Position numbers and translations under genes: made by a program | Part shown: one piece after another, positions 1-9,854 of the stretch | Position numbering within the stretch: the stretch's first letter is position 1 | Layout: every line of letters starts with the position of its first letter | The notes under the pieces: model-generated | Seen by the model: the letters and a program-made list of their open reading frames with translations, nothing else | The model's database searches: none | What the model was told of the DNA's origin: nothing | Source: Roseibium sp. | GTDB taxonomy: Bacteria > Pseudomonadota > Alphaproteobacteria > Rhizobiales > Stappiaceae | Reading direction: 5' to 3' | Assembly: GCA_017643215.1 (NCBI GenBank) | Contig: JAEPNV010000008.1 | Location: 129,257 to 193,256 of the forward strand | DNA length: 64,000 nt

Positions 1-301
1 CCAGGACTTTTTTTCCAGGTACAAGGTCGACATCGGCGTCTTCGGGGTCGCCGGGGTGGACGATGACGGTACGTTACTCGACTTTCACGAGGACGAGGTG
101 GCGGCGCGCCAGTCGATCCTTGCCAATTGCCGGCAGTCTTTCCTCGTGCTGGACCATACGAAGTTTGGCCGCGCGGCCCATGTGCGCGGCGGGCACATCC
201 GTGACGTGAGCGCAGTCTTCACCGATCATCCGCTGCCATCGGCGCTTGCCGCGCTGCTTGACCCGGCAACGACCCGGGTCGAAATCGCCGAAAACGCCTA
301 A
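1..301 (+). CDS. glpR: GlpR-like DeoR-family repressor, C-terminal part (5'-truncated by window)
   Basis: The open frame runs in from the left edge (frame beginning at base 2) and stops with TAA at 299-301, so only about 99 C-terminal residues are visible. They show the end of a DeoR-type sensor domain: the stretch FGVAGVDDDG, then DFHEDEVAAR, then LDHTKFGR. This pattern is typical of GlpR/DeoR effector domains that bind a phosphorylated sugar or glycerol-3-phosphate. The N-terminal helix-turn-helix lies outside the window. It sits directly upstream of a glycerol ABC-transporter operon in the same direction, so glycerol-phosphate-responsive repression of that operon is the natural inference. 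Other DeoR repressors look similar in this domain; context decides the name. Confidence 0.8.
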   Translation, partial: QDFFSRYKVDIGVFGVAGVDDDGTLLDFHEDEVAARQSILANCRQSFLVLDHTKFGRAAHVRGGHIRDVSAVFTDHPLPSALAALLDPATTRVEIAENA

Positions 302-718
302 CAAACAAGCCCGTCTGGTTGCCTTGGTTCAAATGCTGCCTAAGGGACCGGGGATTGTCCGCAGGGCTACGCCGGGATATCGTCTCTTCATCAACGTCTG
401 GGTGAGTGCGTCCGGACGAGGTTCCAGTTTCGGCTTTCGATTTGGCGCGCATTTTCTCTGAGTGGGCGATTTTTCGCGTGTCATGTGGGGCAACTGGTTA
501 GAATTTGGCGATGAGGCGATCGCTGCCCATTAAACGGTCAATTTCGACATTTCTCTCTTAAAAAACTGAAAAATATGAATAAAATGACCATTTAGACTGC
601 TGAAATAAGCGCAAATGCGTGTGAAAATCGCTTTGACGCGCAATTTTCCATTGACCTTCATTTTCTTTCGCCTGATATTCGTTTTGCGCGCTTAGGTGCG
701 AATTTTTGGGAGGAAAAG
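302..718. other. Long intergenic region upstream of the glycerol transport operon
   Basis: This 417-bp stretch has no convincing gene. The first half is GC-rich and featureless to me. From about 540 to 690 it becomes AT-rich, which fits a promoter/operator zone. GAAAAT at 623-628 and ATTTTC at 643-648 form an inverted repeat with CGC/GCG inside it. TTTCG-like repeats occur at 542-546 and 666-670. DeoR-family repressors often use such repeats, so these are candidate GlpR sites, but no consensus can be proven from one locus. Confidence 0.5.
651..679 (+). promoter_or_regulatory. Candidate sigma70-type promoter for the glp transport operon
   Basis: TTGACC at 651-656 matches five of six bases of the -35 consensus. 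A 17-bp spacer follows, then GATATT at 674-679, a four-of-six match to the -10 box. The predicted start of transcription is near 686, about 33 bp before the glpV start codon. It lies immediately downstream of the inverted repeat at 623-648. Confidence 0.4.
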
Positions 719-2455
<1,737 letters not shown>

Positions 2456-2478
2456 GCGTCCTCCCAACGCGCTCAGCA

Positions 2479-2507
2479 CTCCCGGGGCACAGACCGTGCC
2501 CCGGGAG
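2479..2507 (+). other. Intercistronic hairpin between glpV and glpS
   Basis: A perfect 12-bp stem (2479-2490 with 2496-2507) encloses the five-base loop AGACC, 24 bp after the glpV stop. No T-run follows, so it is not a normal terminator. Such stems after binding-protein genes often protect the upstream mRNA and lower downstream expression (known from malE-malF); that role is inferred here. Confidence 0.7.
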
Positions 2508-2561
2508 ACACCCGAACTCTATCCCAGGTTTGGCGCCCGGGCCGACAAGTGCGAATTTCCC

Positions 2562-3629
2562 ATGGCTCTCGAATTAATCAATGTTTCCAAGCGCGTCGGT
2601 GCCGATCAGCATATCTATCCGACCGATCTCACGCTGGAGCCGGGTTGCCTCAACATCCTTTTGGGGACGACACTGTCGGGCAAGACCACGCTCATGCAGA
2701 TGATGGCCGGGCTGGACCCGCTGACAACCGGCAGCCTGCGGTTCAACGGCCAGGACGTGACCAAGACGCCGGTGCAAAAGCGCAACGTGTCGATGGTCTA
2801 CCAGCAGTTCATCAACTACCCGAATTTCACCGTTTTTGAGAACATCGCTTCGCCGCTCCGCGTCGCAAGGGTGCCGGAAACGGACATCAAACGACGCGTG
2901 GGCGAGATGGCCGAGCTGATGAAGCTTTCGGCGATGCTGGACCGGCGGCCGTCCGAACTTTCCGGCGGTCAGCAGCAGCGCACCGCGATGGCGCGCGCCC
3001 TGGTCAAGGACGCGGAGCTGGTCCTCCTGGACGAGCCGCTCGCCAACCTTGATTTCAAGCTCCGCGAAGAGCTGCGCGACGAACTGCCCAGGCTGTTCGC
3101 CGACCGCAACTGCGTGGTTGTTTATGCAACGACCGAGCCTGTCGAGGCGCTGCTCTTTGCCGGCAATACGGCGACCTTGCATGAGGGGTGTGTGACCCAG
3201 TTCGGCCCCACCAGCGACGTCTACCGATGGCCGCAGGACCTGATCACCGCGCAGGTGTTTTCCGAACCGCCGATGAACCAGGCGGAAGTGATCAAAAGCG
3301 GCGGCAGCCTATCGCTTGCCGGCGGCGCAAGCTGGACGGCGACCGGCACCGCCGCAACGCTCGGCGATGGCCGATACACGATGGGCCTGCGGCCGCACCA
3401 CGTCACCCCGAAGGAGGGCGGCGGGCAACCGGTCAAGGTGTCCGGCGAAGTGCTGGTCACGGAACTCAGCGGCTCGGAAAGCGTCATTCACTTCAAACTC
3501 GGCGGCCGCGCCTGGGTCTCGCAATCGCACGGCATCCATCCGGTGGAAGTCGGCGGGCACGAGGAACTCTACGCCGATGTGGCGGAGGCGTTTTACTTCG
3601 ACCAAACCGGCCAACGGATCACCGGCTAG
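2562..3629 (+). CDS. glpS: Glycerol ABC transporter ATP-binding protein GlpS
   Basis: A 355-residue CUT1-type nucleotide-binding subunit with a C-terminal TOBE-like regulatory region. Walker A is at 35-43 (GTTLSGKTT), the Q-loop near 81, a canonical LSGGQ signature at 133-137 and Walker B ending D157-E158. The switch (H-loop) histidine expected in the pattern VTHD is absent: the aligned segment reads ATTEP, with Thr191 in its place. The partner GlpT has the opposite set of defects. I chose ATG 2562 (MALELINV) because homologous ATPases begin there; an in-frame upstream start at 2496 would run through the intercistronic hairpin. No strong ribosome binding site is visible before 2562. It forms a heterodimeric ATPase with GlpT on the inner membrane. 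Confidence 0.85.
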   Translation: MALELINVSKRVGADQHIYPTDLTLEPGCLNILLGTTLSGKTTLMQMMAGLDPLTTGSLRFNGQDVTKTPVQKRNVSMVYQQFINYPNFTVFENIASPLRVARVPETDIKRRVGEMAELMKLSAMLDRRPSELSGGQQQRTAMARALVKDAELVLLDEPLANLDFKLREELRDELPRLFADRNCVVVYATTEPVEALLFAGNTATLHEGCVTQFGPTSDVYRWPQDLITAQVFSEPPMNQAEVIKSGGSLSLAGGASWTATGTAATLGDGRYTMGLRPHHVTPKEGGGQPVKVSGEVLVTELSGSESVIHFKLGGRAWVSQSHGIHPVEVGGHEELYADVAEAFYFDQTGQRITG

Positions 3630-3656
3630 GCGCCACGGGAACCTGGAGACGCTGAC

Positions 3657-4736
3657 ATGGCAAAAATCACGCTCAAGGGCCTGCGGCACAGCTATATGGC
3701 CAATCCCGCGCAACCTTCCGACTATGCGCTTCAACAGCTTGATGTCGAATGGGAGGATGGCGGCGCTTATGCCCTGCTCGGCCCGTCCGGTTGCGGCAAG
3801 ACGACGCTCTTGAACATCATTTCCGGCCTGTTGACGCCGAGCCACGGGCACGTGCTTTTCGACGCCGAGGATGTTACGGGCTTGGCGCCGGATCATCGGC
3901 ACATTGCCCAGGTGTTCCAGTTCCCGGTCGTCTACGACACGATGACGGTTTACGACAATCTGGCGTTTCCGCTGCGCAATCGCGGCGTCGCGGAGGCCGA
4001 TGTCGACCGCCGCGTGCGTGAAATCGCCGACATGATCGACCTCACCGAAACGCTCGGCAATCGCGCGTCCGGCCTGACGGCGGACGGCAAGCAGAAAATC
4101 TCGCTGGGCCGAGGGCTGGTGCGCACCGATGTCAACGTCATCATGTTCGATGAGCCGCTGACGGTGATCGACCCGCATTTGAAGTGGCAGTTGCGGTCCA
4201 AGCTGAAGGAACTGCATCAGCGGGTCCGCACCACGATGATTTATGTGACGCATGACCAGACCGAGGCGCTGACCTTCGCCGATAAGGTCGTCGTGATGAA
4301 AGATGGACAGGTGGTGCAGATCGGCACGCCGGTCGATCTGTTCGAGCGGCCCCAGCACACGTTTGTCGGCCATTTCATCGGTTCGCCGGGCATGAACGTG
4401 CTGCCGTGCCAGGTGAAGGGCGGCAAGGCGTTTTTCGAAGGGCAGGAGGTCGACAGCTGGAACGCGGCGTCGTGTTCGGATGGCGACGGGCTGGAAATCG
4501 GCGTGCGGCCGGAATTCGTGTCGCTCGCCGACAGCGGCGTTCCGGTCGAAATCGCCAAGGTCTCCGATGCCGGCCGGTTCCAGATCGTGGACACCCGCAA
4601 AGGCGAAAACAGCATCAAGCTGCTGGTTCCCGAAGGCGTCGAGATCCCGGAAAAACACGCGCATCTGGCGTTCAAGAGCGATCACACACAGGTCTACCGC
4701 GATGGCTGGCTGGTGAATGAGGGGGCGGGCCAATGA
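3657..4736 (+). CDS. glpT: Glycerol ABC transporter ATP-binding protein GlpT
   Basis: A 359-residue partner ATPase for GlpS. Walker A is GPSGCGKTT at 42-50, the Q-loop is at 88, Walker B ends D165-E166 and the H-loop His199 is intact (VTHD). The ABC signature is degenerate: where LSGGQ is expected the sequence reads LTADGKQ (140-146). In a head-to-tail dimer the intact site would use GlpT Walker motifs and GlpS LSGGQ, while the other site would be defective on both sides. The C-terminal third is a TOBE-type domain. The stop overlaps the glpP start by 4 bp (ATGA). The name GlpT here follows rhizobial usage and is not the enterobacterial glycerol-3-phosphate antiporter. Confidence 0.85.
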   Translation: MAKITLKGLRHSYMANPAQPSDYALQQLDVEWEDGGAYALLGPSGCGKTTLLNIISGLLTPSHGHVLFDAEDVTGLAPDHRHIAQVFQFPVVYDTMTVYDNLAFPLRNRGVAEADVDRRVREIADMIDLTETLGNRASGLTADGKQKISLGRGLVRTDVNVIMFDEPLTVIDPHLKWQLRSKLKELHQRVRTTMIYVTHDQTEALTFADKVVVMKDGQVVQIGTPVDLFERPQHTFVGHFIGSPGMNVLPCQVKGGKAFFEGQEVDSWNAASCSDGDGLEIGVRPEFVSLADSGVPVEIAKVSDAGRFQIVDTRKGENSIKLLVPEGVEIPEKHAHLAFKSDHTQVYRDGWLVNEGAGQ

Positions 4737-5596
4737 ACAAAACCGAAAACCAGAAGGCCTGGTTCTTCGTCCTGCCGGTTCTTCTGCTTGTCGCGTTCAA
4801 CGCGCTTGTGCCGCTGATGACCGTGGTGAATTACTCGGTGCAGGAGACCTTCGGCGACAACACCTTCTTTTGGGCCGGTGTGCTGTGGTTCGAGGAGGTG
4901 ATGAATTCCGAACGGTTCCACGCCGCGCTCGGCCGCCAGCTGTTCTTCACGTTTACCATTTTGGCGATCGAGATTCCGCTCGGCGTTGCGATCGCGCTGA
5001 CCATGCCGCGCAAGGGCATCTGGGTGTCGGTCTGCCTGGTTCTGATGGCGCTGCCGCTCCTGATCCCGTGGAACGTCGTCGGTGCCATGTGGAACATCTT
5101 CGCGCTGCCGGACATCGGCCTGCTCGGCCGCACGCTGAACGCCATCGGATTTGACTACAACTACACGCGTCAGCCCGGTGATGCCTGGTTTACCCTCATC
5201 TTGATGGATGTCTGGCACTGGACGTCGCTGGTCGTGCTTTTGTCCTATGCCGGTCTCGTGTCGATCCCCGACGCCTACTACCAGGCCGCCAAGATCGACG
5301 GGGCGAAGCCGTTCGCGATCTTCCGCTACATCCAGCTGCCGAAGATGAAGCGCGTCTTGACCATCGCAATCCTGCTTCGGTTCATGGACAGCTTCAACAT
5401 CTACACCGAACCGTCGGTCCTGACCGGCGGCGGACCGGGCAACTCGACAACGCTGTTGTCGATTGATCTCGTCAAGATCGCGCTCGGCCAGTTCGACCTC
5501 GGTCCGGCGGCCGCGATGTCGCTGATCTACTTCCTGATCATTCTTCTCATGAGCTGGGTCTTCTACACCCTCATGATGCGCAACGAGGCAAAGTGA
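4733..5596 (+). CDS. glpP: Glycerol ABC transporter permease GlpP
   Basis: A 287-residue inner-membrane permease of the MalF/UgpA type (binding-protein-dependent transport family 1). About six hydrophobic segments are visible, the first immediately after the short polar N-terminus. The cytoplasmic coupling (EAA) loop is at roughly 180-200, with the core AAKIDGAKPF and a downstream LP. The start overlaps the glpT stop by 4 bp and its own stop overlaps the next start (TGATG), so translation is probably coupled through the operon. It pairs with GlpQ to form the translocation channel for the substrate delivered by GlpV. Confidence 0.88.
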   Translation: MNKTENQKAWFFVLPVLLLVAFNALVPLMTVVNYSVQETFGDNTFFWAGVLWFEEVMNSERFHAALGRQLFFTFTILAIEIPLGVAIALTMPRKGIWVSVCLVLMALPLLIPWNVVGAMWNIFALPDIGLLGRTLNAIGFDYNYTRQPGDAWFTLILMDVWHWTSLVVLLSYAGLVSIPDAYYQAAKIDGAKPFAIFRYIQLPKMKRVLTIAILLRFMDSFNIYTEPSVLTGGGPGNSTTLLSIDLVKIALGQFDLGPAAAMSLIYFLIILLMSWVFYTLMMRNEAK

Positions 5597-6396
5597 TGAA
5601 CCGAGTTAGCCGCTTTGTGCCCGCCCTTTACATCATCTTCTTGATGCTGCCGATCTATTGGCTCGTGAACATGTCGTTCAAGACGACCAACGAGATCCTG
5701 GGCGACTTCACCCTCTGGCCGCGTCAGTTCACGCTTGAGAACTACATCACGATCTTCACCGATCCGACCTGGTACATGGGCTATGTGAACTCGCTCGCCT
5801 ATGTCAGCATCAACACGGTCCTGTCCGTGGCGGTGGCACTACCGGCGGCCTACGCGTTCTCCCGCTACCGGTTCCTTGGCGACAAGCATCTGTTCTTCTG
5901 GTTGCTCACCAACCGGATGGCGCCGGCCGCCGTGTTCGCGCTGCCGTTCTTCCAGCTCTATTCGGCGGTCGGATTGTTTGACACCTATCTCGCGGTGGCT
6001 CTGGCCCACACGCTGTTCAACATTCCGTTGGCCGTCTGGATCCTGGAAGGTTTCATGTCCGGTGTGCCGAAAGAGCTCGATGAAACCGCCTATGTCGACG
6101 GTTATCCGTTCTGGAGTTTCTTCATCAAGATCTTCATCCCGACGATCGCCGCGGGGATCGGGGTCGCCGCGTTCTTCTGCTTCATGTTCTCCTGGGTGGA
6201 GCTTTTGCTGGCCAAGACCTTGACCGCCGTTGACGCCAAGCCAATCGCCGCGACCATGACCCGGACGGCGAGCACGTCCGGCTATGAACTTGGACTTCTG
6301 GCCGCCGCCGGAACGCTGACCATTATTCCCGGCGCGTTCGTGATCTATTTCGTGCGCAATTACATCGCCAAGGGCTTCGCCCTCGGGCGGGTATAG
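5596..6396 (+). CDS. glpQ: Glycerol ABC transporter permease GlpQ
   Basis: A 266-residue inner-membrane permease of the MalG/UgpE type and second half of the glycerol channel. The EAA coupling loop lies near 158-178 (ELDETAYVDG followed by IFIPTI). I place the start at ATG 5596, overlapping the glpP stop as TGATG; a GTG at 5593 directly before it is an equally possible start and would add one residue. Together with GlpP, GlpS, GlpT and GlpV it completes an ABC importer. The name GlpQ is the rhizobial one and does not mean a glycerophosphodiesterase. Confidence 0.88.
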   Translation: MNRVSRFVPALYIIFLMLPIYWLVNMSFKTTNEILGDFTLWPRQFTLENYITIFTDPTWYMGYVNSLAYVSINTVLSVAVALPAAYAFSRYRFLGDKHLFFWLLTNRMAPAAVFALPFFQLYSAVGLFDTYLAVALAHTLFNIPLAVWILEGFMSGVPKELDETAYVDGYPFWSFFIKIFIPTIAAGIGVAAFFCFMFSWVELLLAKTLTAVDAKPIAATMTRTASTSGYELGLLAAAGTLTIIPGAFVIYFVRNYIAKGFALGRV

Positions 6397-6413
6397 GGAC
6401 AGGAGAGAAAGCG

Positions 6414-6737
6414 ATGCAGGACGCCGTTATGTTCTCCGCGCAGTGGTGGACCGAGCCGCTCGGCACATGGATGGCCTGGACCCGGGCCACCGCCGCCTTC
6501 TTCATGTTCGTCGTTATCGCCATCGGGTCGATGGGCGTCTGGGAGTACTTTTCGCCGGGCGGCGGTCCGCGTCATGGAATCCTCGGGCTCGATACGACCC
6601 GCGGCGACCGGTTGTTCATCTCCCTGCTTGGCAGCGCCTTTATCTTCCTGGCCTGGCTGGGGCTCGTCGGAACGCCGCTTTGGGCGCCGCTCGGGATCGC
6701 GATCGTCTACATGATCGCTGTGTTCCGCTGGGTGTGA
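6414..6737 (+). CDS. glpU: Small integral membrane protein of the glycerol transporter (DUF2160 type)
   Basis: A 107-residue protein with three likely membrane segments (about 21-40, 63-83 and 84-104) and almost no soluble part. The start ATG 6414 follows AGGAGAG. It is the last gene of the glp transport operon, 17 bp after glpQ. Members of this small family (DUF2160) sit next to GlpSTPQV transporters in many alphaproteobacteria. A role as accessory or stabilising subunit is inferred from position; no biochemical function is known to me. It faces uxuB tail to tail across only 24 bp. Confidence 0.75.
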   Translation: MQDAVMFSAQWWTEPLGTWMAWTRATAAFFMFVVIAIGSMGVWEYFSPGGGPRHGILGLDTTRGDRLFISLLGSAFIFLAWLGLVGTPLWAPLGIAIVYMIAVFRWV

Positions 6738-6761
6738 ACGGCGATTATAGCCTGTCCGGTC

Positions 6762-8216
6762 TCAGGCGTTCGGAAGGATCTTTGCGATCGCCGCCCGTGC
6801 GCCGTTGGCCGAAAGTGTCTCGTAGGCCGCGACGACGTCCGCCTCGATTTCGGTGGCAAGAGCCGGATCGAAGACATCTGACAGGCTGAGGAGCGCATTG
6901 ACCCGCTCTGTACCGTCCGTGCTTGCCGCGACGGCCGCTTGCAGCCGGTCCAGCGCTGCATCCCTGACGTCAATGTCCGCGCCCGCATCGTCGGTGCCGG
7001 ACACGTATCTAATCCAGGCGGCGATCACGAGAATGAGCCCCGGAGACGCACGACCGGCCGCCAGATTGTCGGAAAGCGGGGCCAGGATGCGTTGTGGCAG
7101 TTTCTGGCTGCCATCCATGGCGATCTGCCAGGTGCGATGCTGGATCGCCGAATTTTTGTAGCGGGCCAGGAGCTGCGCCGCATAACCTTCCAGATCGATG
7201 CCGTCCGGCGGATCAAAGGACGGGGCCAATTCCGCCGTCCAGAGCATGCCCAAAAAGGTCTCGTAAACCGGATCTGTTGACGCCGCATAGACGGTTTCAT
7301 GGCCTGCGAGATAACCGAGATAGGCAAGCGCGGAATGCGTGCCGTTGAGCATTCTGAGTTTCATCAGCTCGTAGGGCCGCACATCGTCAACCATCAAAAT
7401 CCCAGCGGCCGCAAAATCGGGCCGGGCGTCTCGTCCCGGCACAGGCACAAAATCGTCCTCGATCACCCATTGGCGGAACGGTTCGTGCAGGACCGGCGCG
7501 GCGTCGAGCCGGCCTGTCAGATGCGCGATCCGTTCCACATCTTCCGGCCGGGTTGCCGGCACGATCCGGTCCACCATGGTTGACGGGAACCGGCCCTGGG
7601 CCTCGATCCATGCCGCCAGATCCGGATCGATCGCCCGTGCCATCGTCAGGACAATGCTTCGGGTCAAGGCGCCGTTTTCCGGAAGATTGTCGCAGCTCAG
7701 CACGGTGAAAGGCGGGTGTCCGGCGCGCCGCCGCCGTTCCAGGGCGCGCACGAGAAATCCGGGCGCGGATTGTGGCAACGGATTTGCCAGGTCGTGGCGG
7801 ATTTCGCGGCGATCGGTATCGAGGCGGCCGGTCGCGGGCTCGCGGCAATATCCCTTTTCCGTCACCGTGAGCGAGACGATGCGCGTCTTGGGCTCGGCCA
7901 TGATGTTCAAAACGGCCTCTGGGTCTTCCGGCGCGACCAGGACCGATTGGACAGCTTCGTGGATCTGCGGGCGCTCTCCGCCCGGCGCCTGTTCCACGGC
8001 GGTGTAGACAAAATCCTGGGGCGCCAGCTTGTCACGGGTTCCCGGGGTCTTCAGGCTGACGCCGATGATGCCCCAATTGCCCCCGGAGGCGGCCATGGCT
8101 TCCTCGATCGCCGGCACGCCGAACGCCCGGAAAAAAGCCCCGAGCCCCAGGTGAACGATGCCGGCCGCGGGCCGGGCGGCGCCGGACCGTGTCAGGCGGG
8201 GCAGGATGTTTGACAT
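6762..8216 (-). CDS. uxuB: Mannitol dehydrogenase family protein, probable D-fructuronate reductase (mannonate oxidoreductase)
   Basis: A 484-residue member of the long-chain polyol dehydrogenase family. The N-terminal dinucleotide-binding region reads GIVHLGLGAFFRAF, and the catalytic block KLRMLNGTHS (near 284-293) supplies the Lys, Asn and His expected in the family. UxuB reduces D-fructuronate to D-mannonate with NADH. The family also contains mannitol and altronate dehydrogenases; the neighbour uxaC (uronate isomerase) and nearby kdgK favour fructuronate. The start is ATG 8216 (MSNILPRL), 23 bp after uxaC and probably co-transcribed with it. No uxuA (mannonate dehydratase) is in the window. 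Confidence 0.82.
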   Translation of the reverse strand: MSNILPRLTRSGAARPAAGIVHLGLGAFFRAFGVPAIEEAMAASGGNWGIIGVSLKTPGTRDKLAPQDFVYTAVEQAPGGERPQIHEAVQSVLVAPEDPEAVLNIMAEPKTRIVSLTVTEKGYCREPATGRLDTDRREIRHDLANPLPQSAPGFLVRALERRRRAGHPPFTVLSCDNLPENGALTRSIVLTMARAIDPDLAAWIEAQGRFPSTMVDRIVPATRPEDVERIAHLTGRLDAAPVLHEPFRQWVIEDDFVPVPGRDARPDFAAAGILMVDDVRPYELMKLRMLNGTHSALAYLGYLAGHETVYAASTDPVYETFLGMLWTAELAPSFDPPDGIDLEGYAAQLLARYKNSAIQHRTWQIAMDGSQKLPQRILAPLSDNLAAGRASPGLILVIAAWIRYVSGTDDAGADIDVRDAALDRLQAAVAASTDGTERVNALLSLSDVFDPALATEIEADVVAAYETLSANGARAAIAKILPNA

Positions 8217-8239
8217 GCGGGGCTCTGGTTCATTTAGAC

Positions 8240-9646
8240 CTAAAGACTGTAAGCCTTCTTTGCGAGGCGATAGGTGAGATCTTGCGCGACATCGAAAGCT
8301 TCGTCCTCGGCGAGACGTCCGGCGGTCACGAGATCGGCGAGATAGGCGCAATCGACCCGCCGCGCAACGTCGTGGCGGGCGGGGATCGAGCAGAACGCCC
8401 GCGTGTCGTCATTGAAACCGGCGGTGTTGTAAAACCCGGCCGTTTCCGTGGTCAGGTCCCGGTAGCGGCGCATGCCGTCCGGACTGTCGTAAAACCACCA
8501 GGCCGGCCCGAGCGTCAAAGCCGGATAGGCGCCGGCCAGCGGCGCCAGTTCGCGAGCATAGACACTTTCGTCCAGTGTGAAGACAATGATCGTCAGATCC
8601 GGTTCCATGCCGACCACAGTCAGAAGCGGTTTGAGTGCGGCGACGAAATCGGTCCGCCGCGGAATGTCAAATCCCTTGTCAGGGCCAAATCCGCGCATCA
8701 CGGCCGGATTGTGATTGCGCATGCTACCGGCATGGATCTGCAAGGTCATGCCGTCGTCCAGGCTCATGCGGGCCATTTCGGTCAGCATGTGGCCGCGAAA
8801 CACATCGGCTTCTTCTGCCGCGCATGTGCCTTTCAGTGCCTTGTGATAGAGCCTGGCGGCGTCCGCCCGGTCCAGGTTTTCCGTGCGCGCGTTCGGGTGG
8901 CCGTGGTCCGTGGCCGTCGCGCCAAACTGTCTGAAATAGGCGCGCCGTTTGCGGTGCGCGGCAAGGTATCCGTCATAGGTAAAGGTGTTTTCGCCCGTCA
9001 GTTCGCCGAATCGTTCCACATTTGCCGCAAATCCCGGCGTGTCGGGGTCAAGCACCGCATCCGGCCGATAGGTCGTGATCACGCGGCCGGACCAGCCGTC
9101 GTCCTTCAAGACCTGGTGCCAGGCAAGATCATCCAGCGCGCTGTCGGTGGTGGCCAAGACCTCAATGTTGAAGCGTTCAAACAAGGCCCGTGGACGGAAT
9201 TCCGGTTTGGCAAGGCACGCCGATATGTGATCGTAGGCGTGATCGGCGGTCTCGGCCGACAAGCGGCCGGTCCAGCCGAAAACCGTTTCAAAGGCATGGT
9301 CCAGCCACAGCCGCGACGGCGTGCCGCGAAACAGATGATAGTTTTCGGCAAACCGGCGCCAGATCGCCCGGCCGTCGGTTTCCACCGGCCGGCCGTCCAG
9401 GGCCGAAACGCCAAGGTCCTCAAGCCGAATGCCTTGCGAGCACAACATGCGGAACACATAGTGGTCCGGCGTGACGAACAGCCGCGCGGGGTCGGGAAAC
9501 GGCGCGTTCTCCGCAAACCACCTCGGATCGGTATGCCCGTGCGGGCTGACGATCGGCAGGTTCTCGATCGTTTCAAACAATGCCCGGGCGATGTCCCGGC
9601 TATTCCGGTCCGCCGGAAACAACCGGTCCGGATCAAGTTGTGGCAC
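8240..9646 (-). CDS. uxaC: Uronate (glucuronate) isomerase
   Basis: A 468-residue protein of the usual UxaC length. It carries the N-terminal metal-site motif SPHGHTDP (His36, His38) and the full amidohydrolase-like fold pattern. UxaC converts D-glucuronate to D-fructuronate and D-galacturonate to D-tagaturonate in the cytoplasm. It is first of a two-gene unit with uxuB. The start codon at 9646 is only 43 bp from the palindromic operator at 9689-9710, so direct control by a uronate-responsive GntR-type repressor is likely; the repressor gene is not nearby. Confidence 0.92.
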   Translation of the reverse strand: MPQLDPDRLFPADRNSRDIARALFETIENLPIVSPHGHTDPRWFAENAPFPDPARLFVTPDHYVFRMLCSQGIRLEDLGVSALDGRPVETDGRAIWRRFAENYHLFRGTPSRLWLDHAFETVFGWTGRLSAETADHAYDHISACLAKPEFRPRALFERFNIEVLATTDSALDDLAWHQVLKDDGWSGRVITTYRPDAVLDPDTPGFAANVERFGELTGENTFTYDGYLAAHRKRRAYFRQFGATATDHGHPNARTENLDRADAARLYHKALKGTCAAEEADVFRGHMLTEMARMSLDDGMTLQIHAGSMRNHNPAVMRGFGPDKGFDIPRRTDFVAALKPLLTVVGMEPDLTIIVFTLDESVYARELAPLAGAYPALTLGPAWWFYDSPDGMRRYRDLTTETAGFYNTAGFNDDTRAFCSIPARHDVARRVDCAYLADLVTAGRLAEDEAFDVAQDLTYRLAKKAYSL

Positions 9647-9688
9647 GCCCGCGCTCCCCGCTCCGACCGGAATGTCGTGACAATTGCT

Positions 9689-9710
9689 ACTGGTATACTA
9701 ATATGCCAGT
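9689..9710. promoter_or_regulatory. 22-bp palindromic operator, GntR (UxuR/FadR subfamily)-like
   Basis: ACTGGTATAC at 9689-9698 is mirrored by ATATGCCAGT at 9701-9710; 18 of 22 positions are symmetric. The TGGTAT...CCA core resembles the published E. coli UxuR/ExuR operator (TGGTATACCA core). It lies in the 208-bp region between the divergent uxaC and kdgK genes, both of uronate catabolism. Confidence 0.65.
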
Positions 9711-9854
9711 CATTGGCGCGGGTCAATGTGCCCGCCAGCCGCTGTGATCTGCTACAGGGGTAAAGCATCCCCTGTTAAATGGGCGGCGGACGGCAGAAAG
9801 GGCAACGGCGGCTGTCAATGGGCAGAAGCCTACCAAAAGACCTGGAGATGGACC

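Noticed and set aside
8189-9763. Plus-strand open frame of 524 codons across uxaC
   Set aside because: Shadow of uxaC; low-complexity Arg/Ala/Gly-rich translation and no family resemblance.
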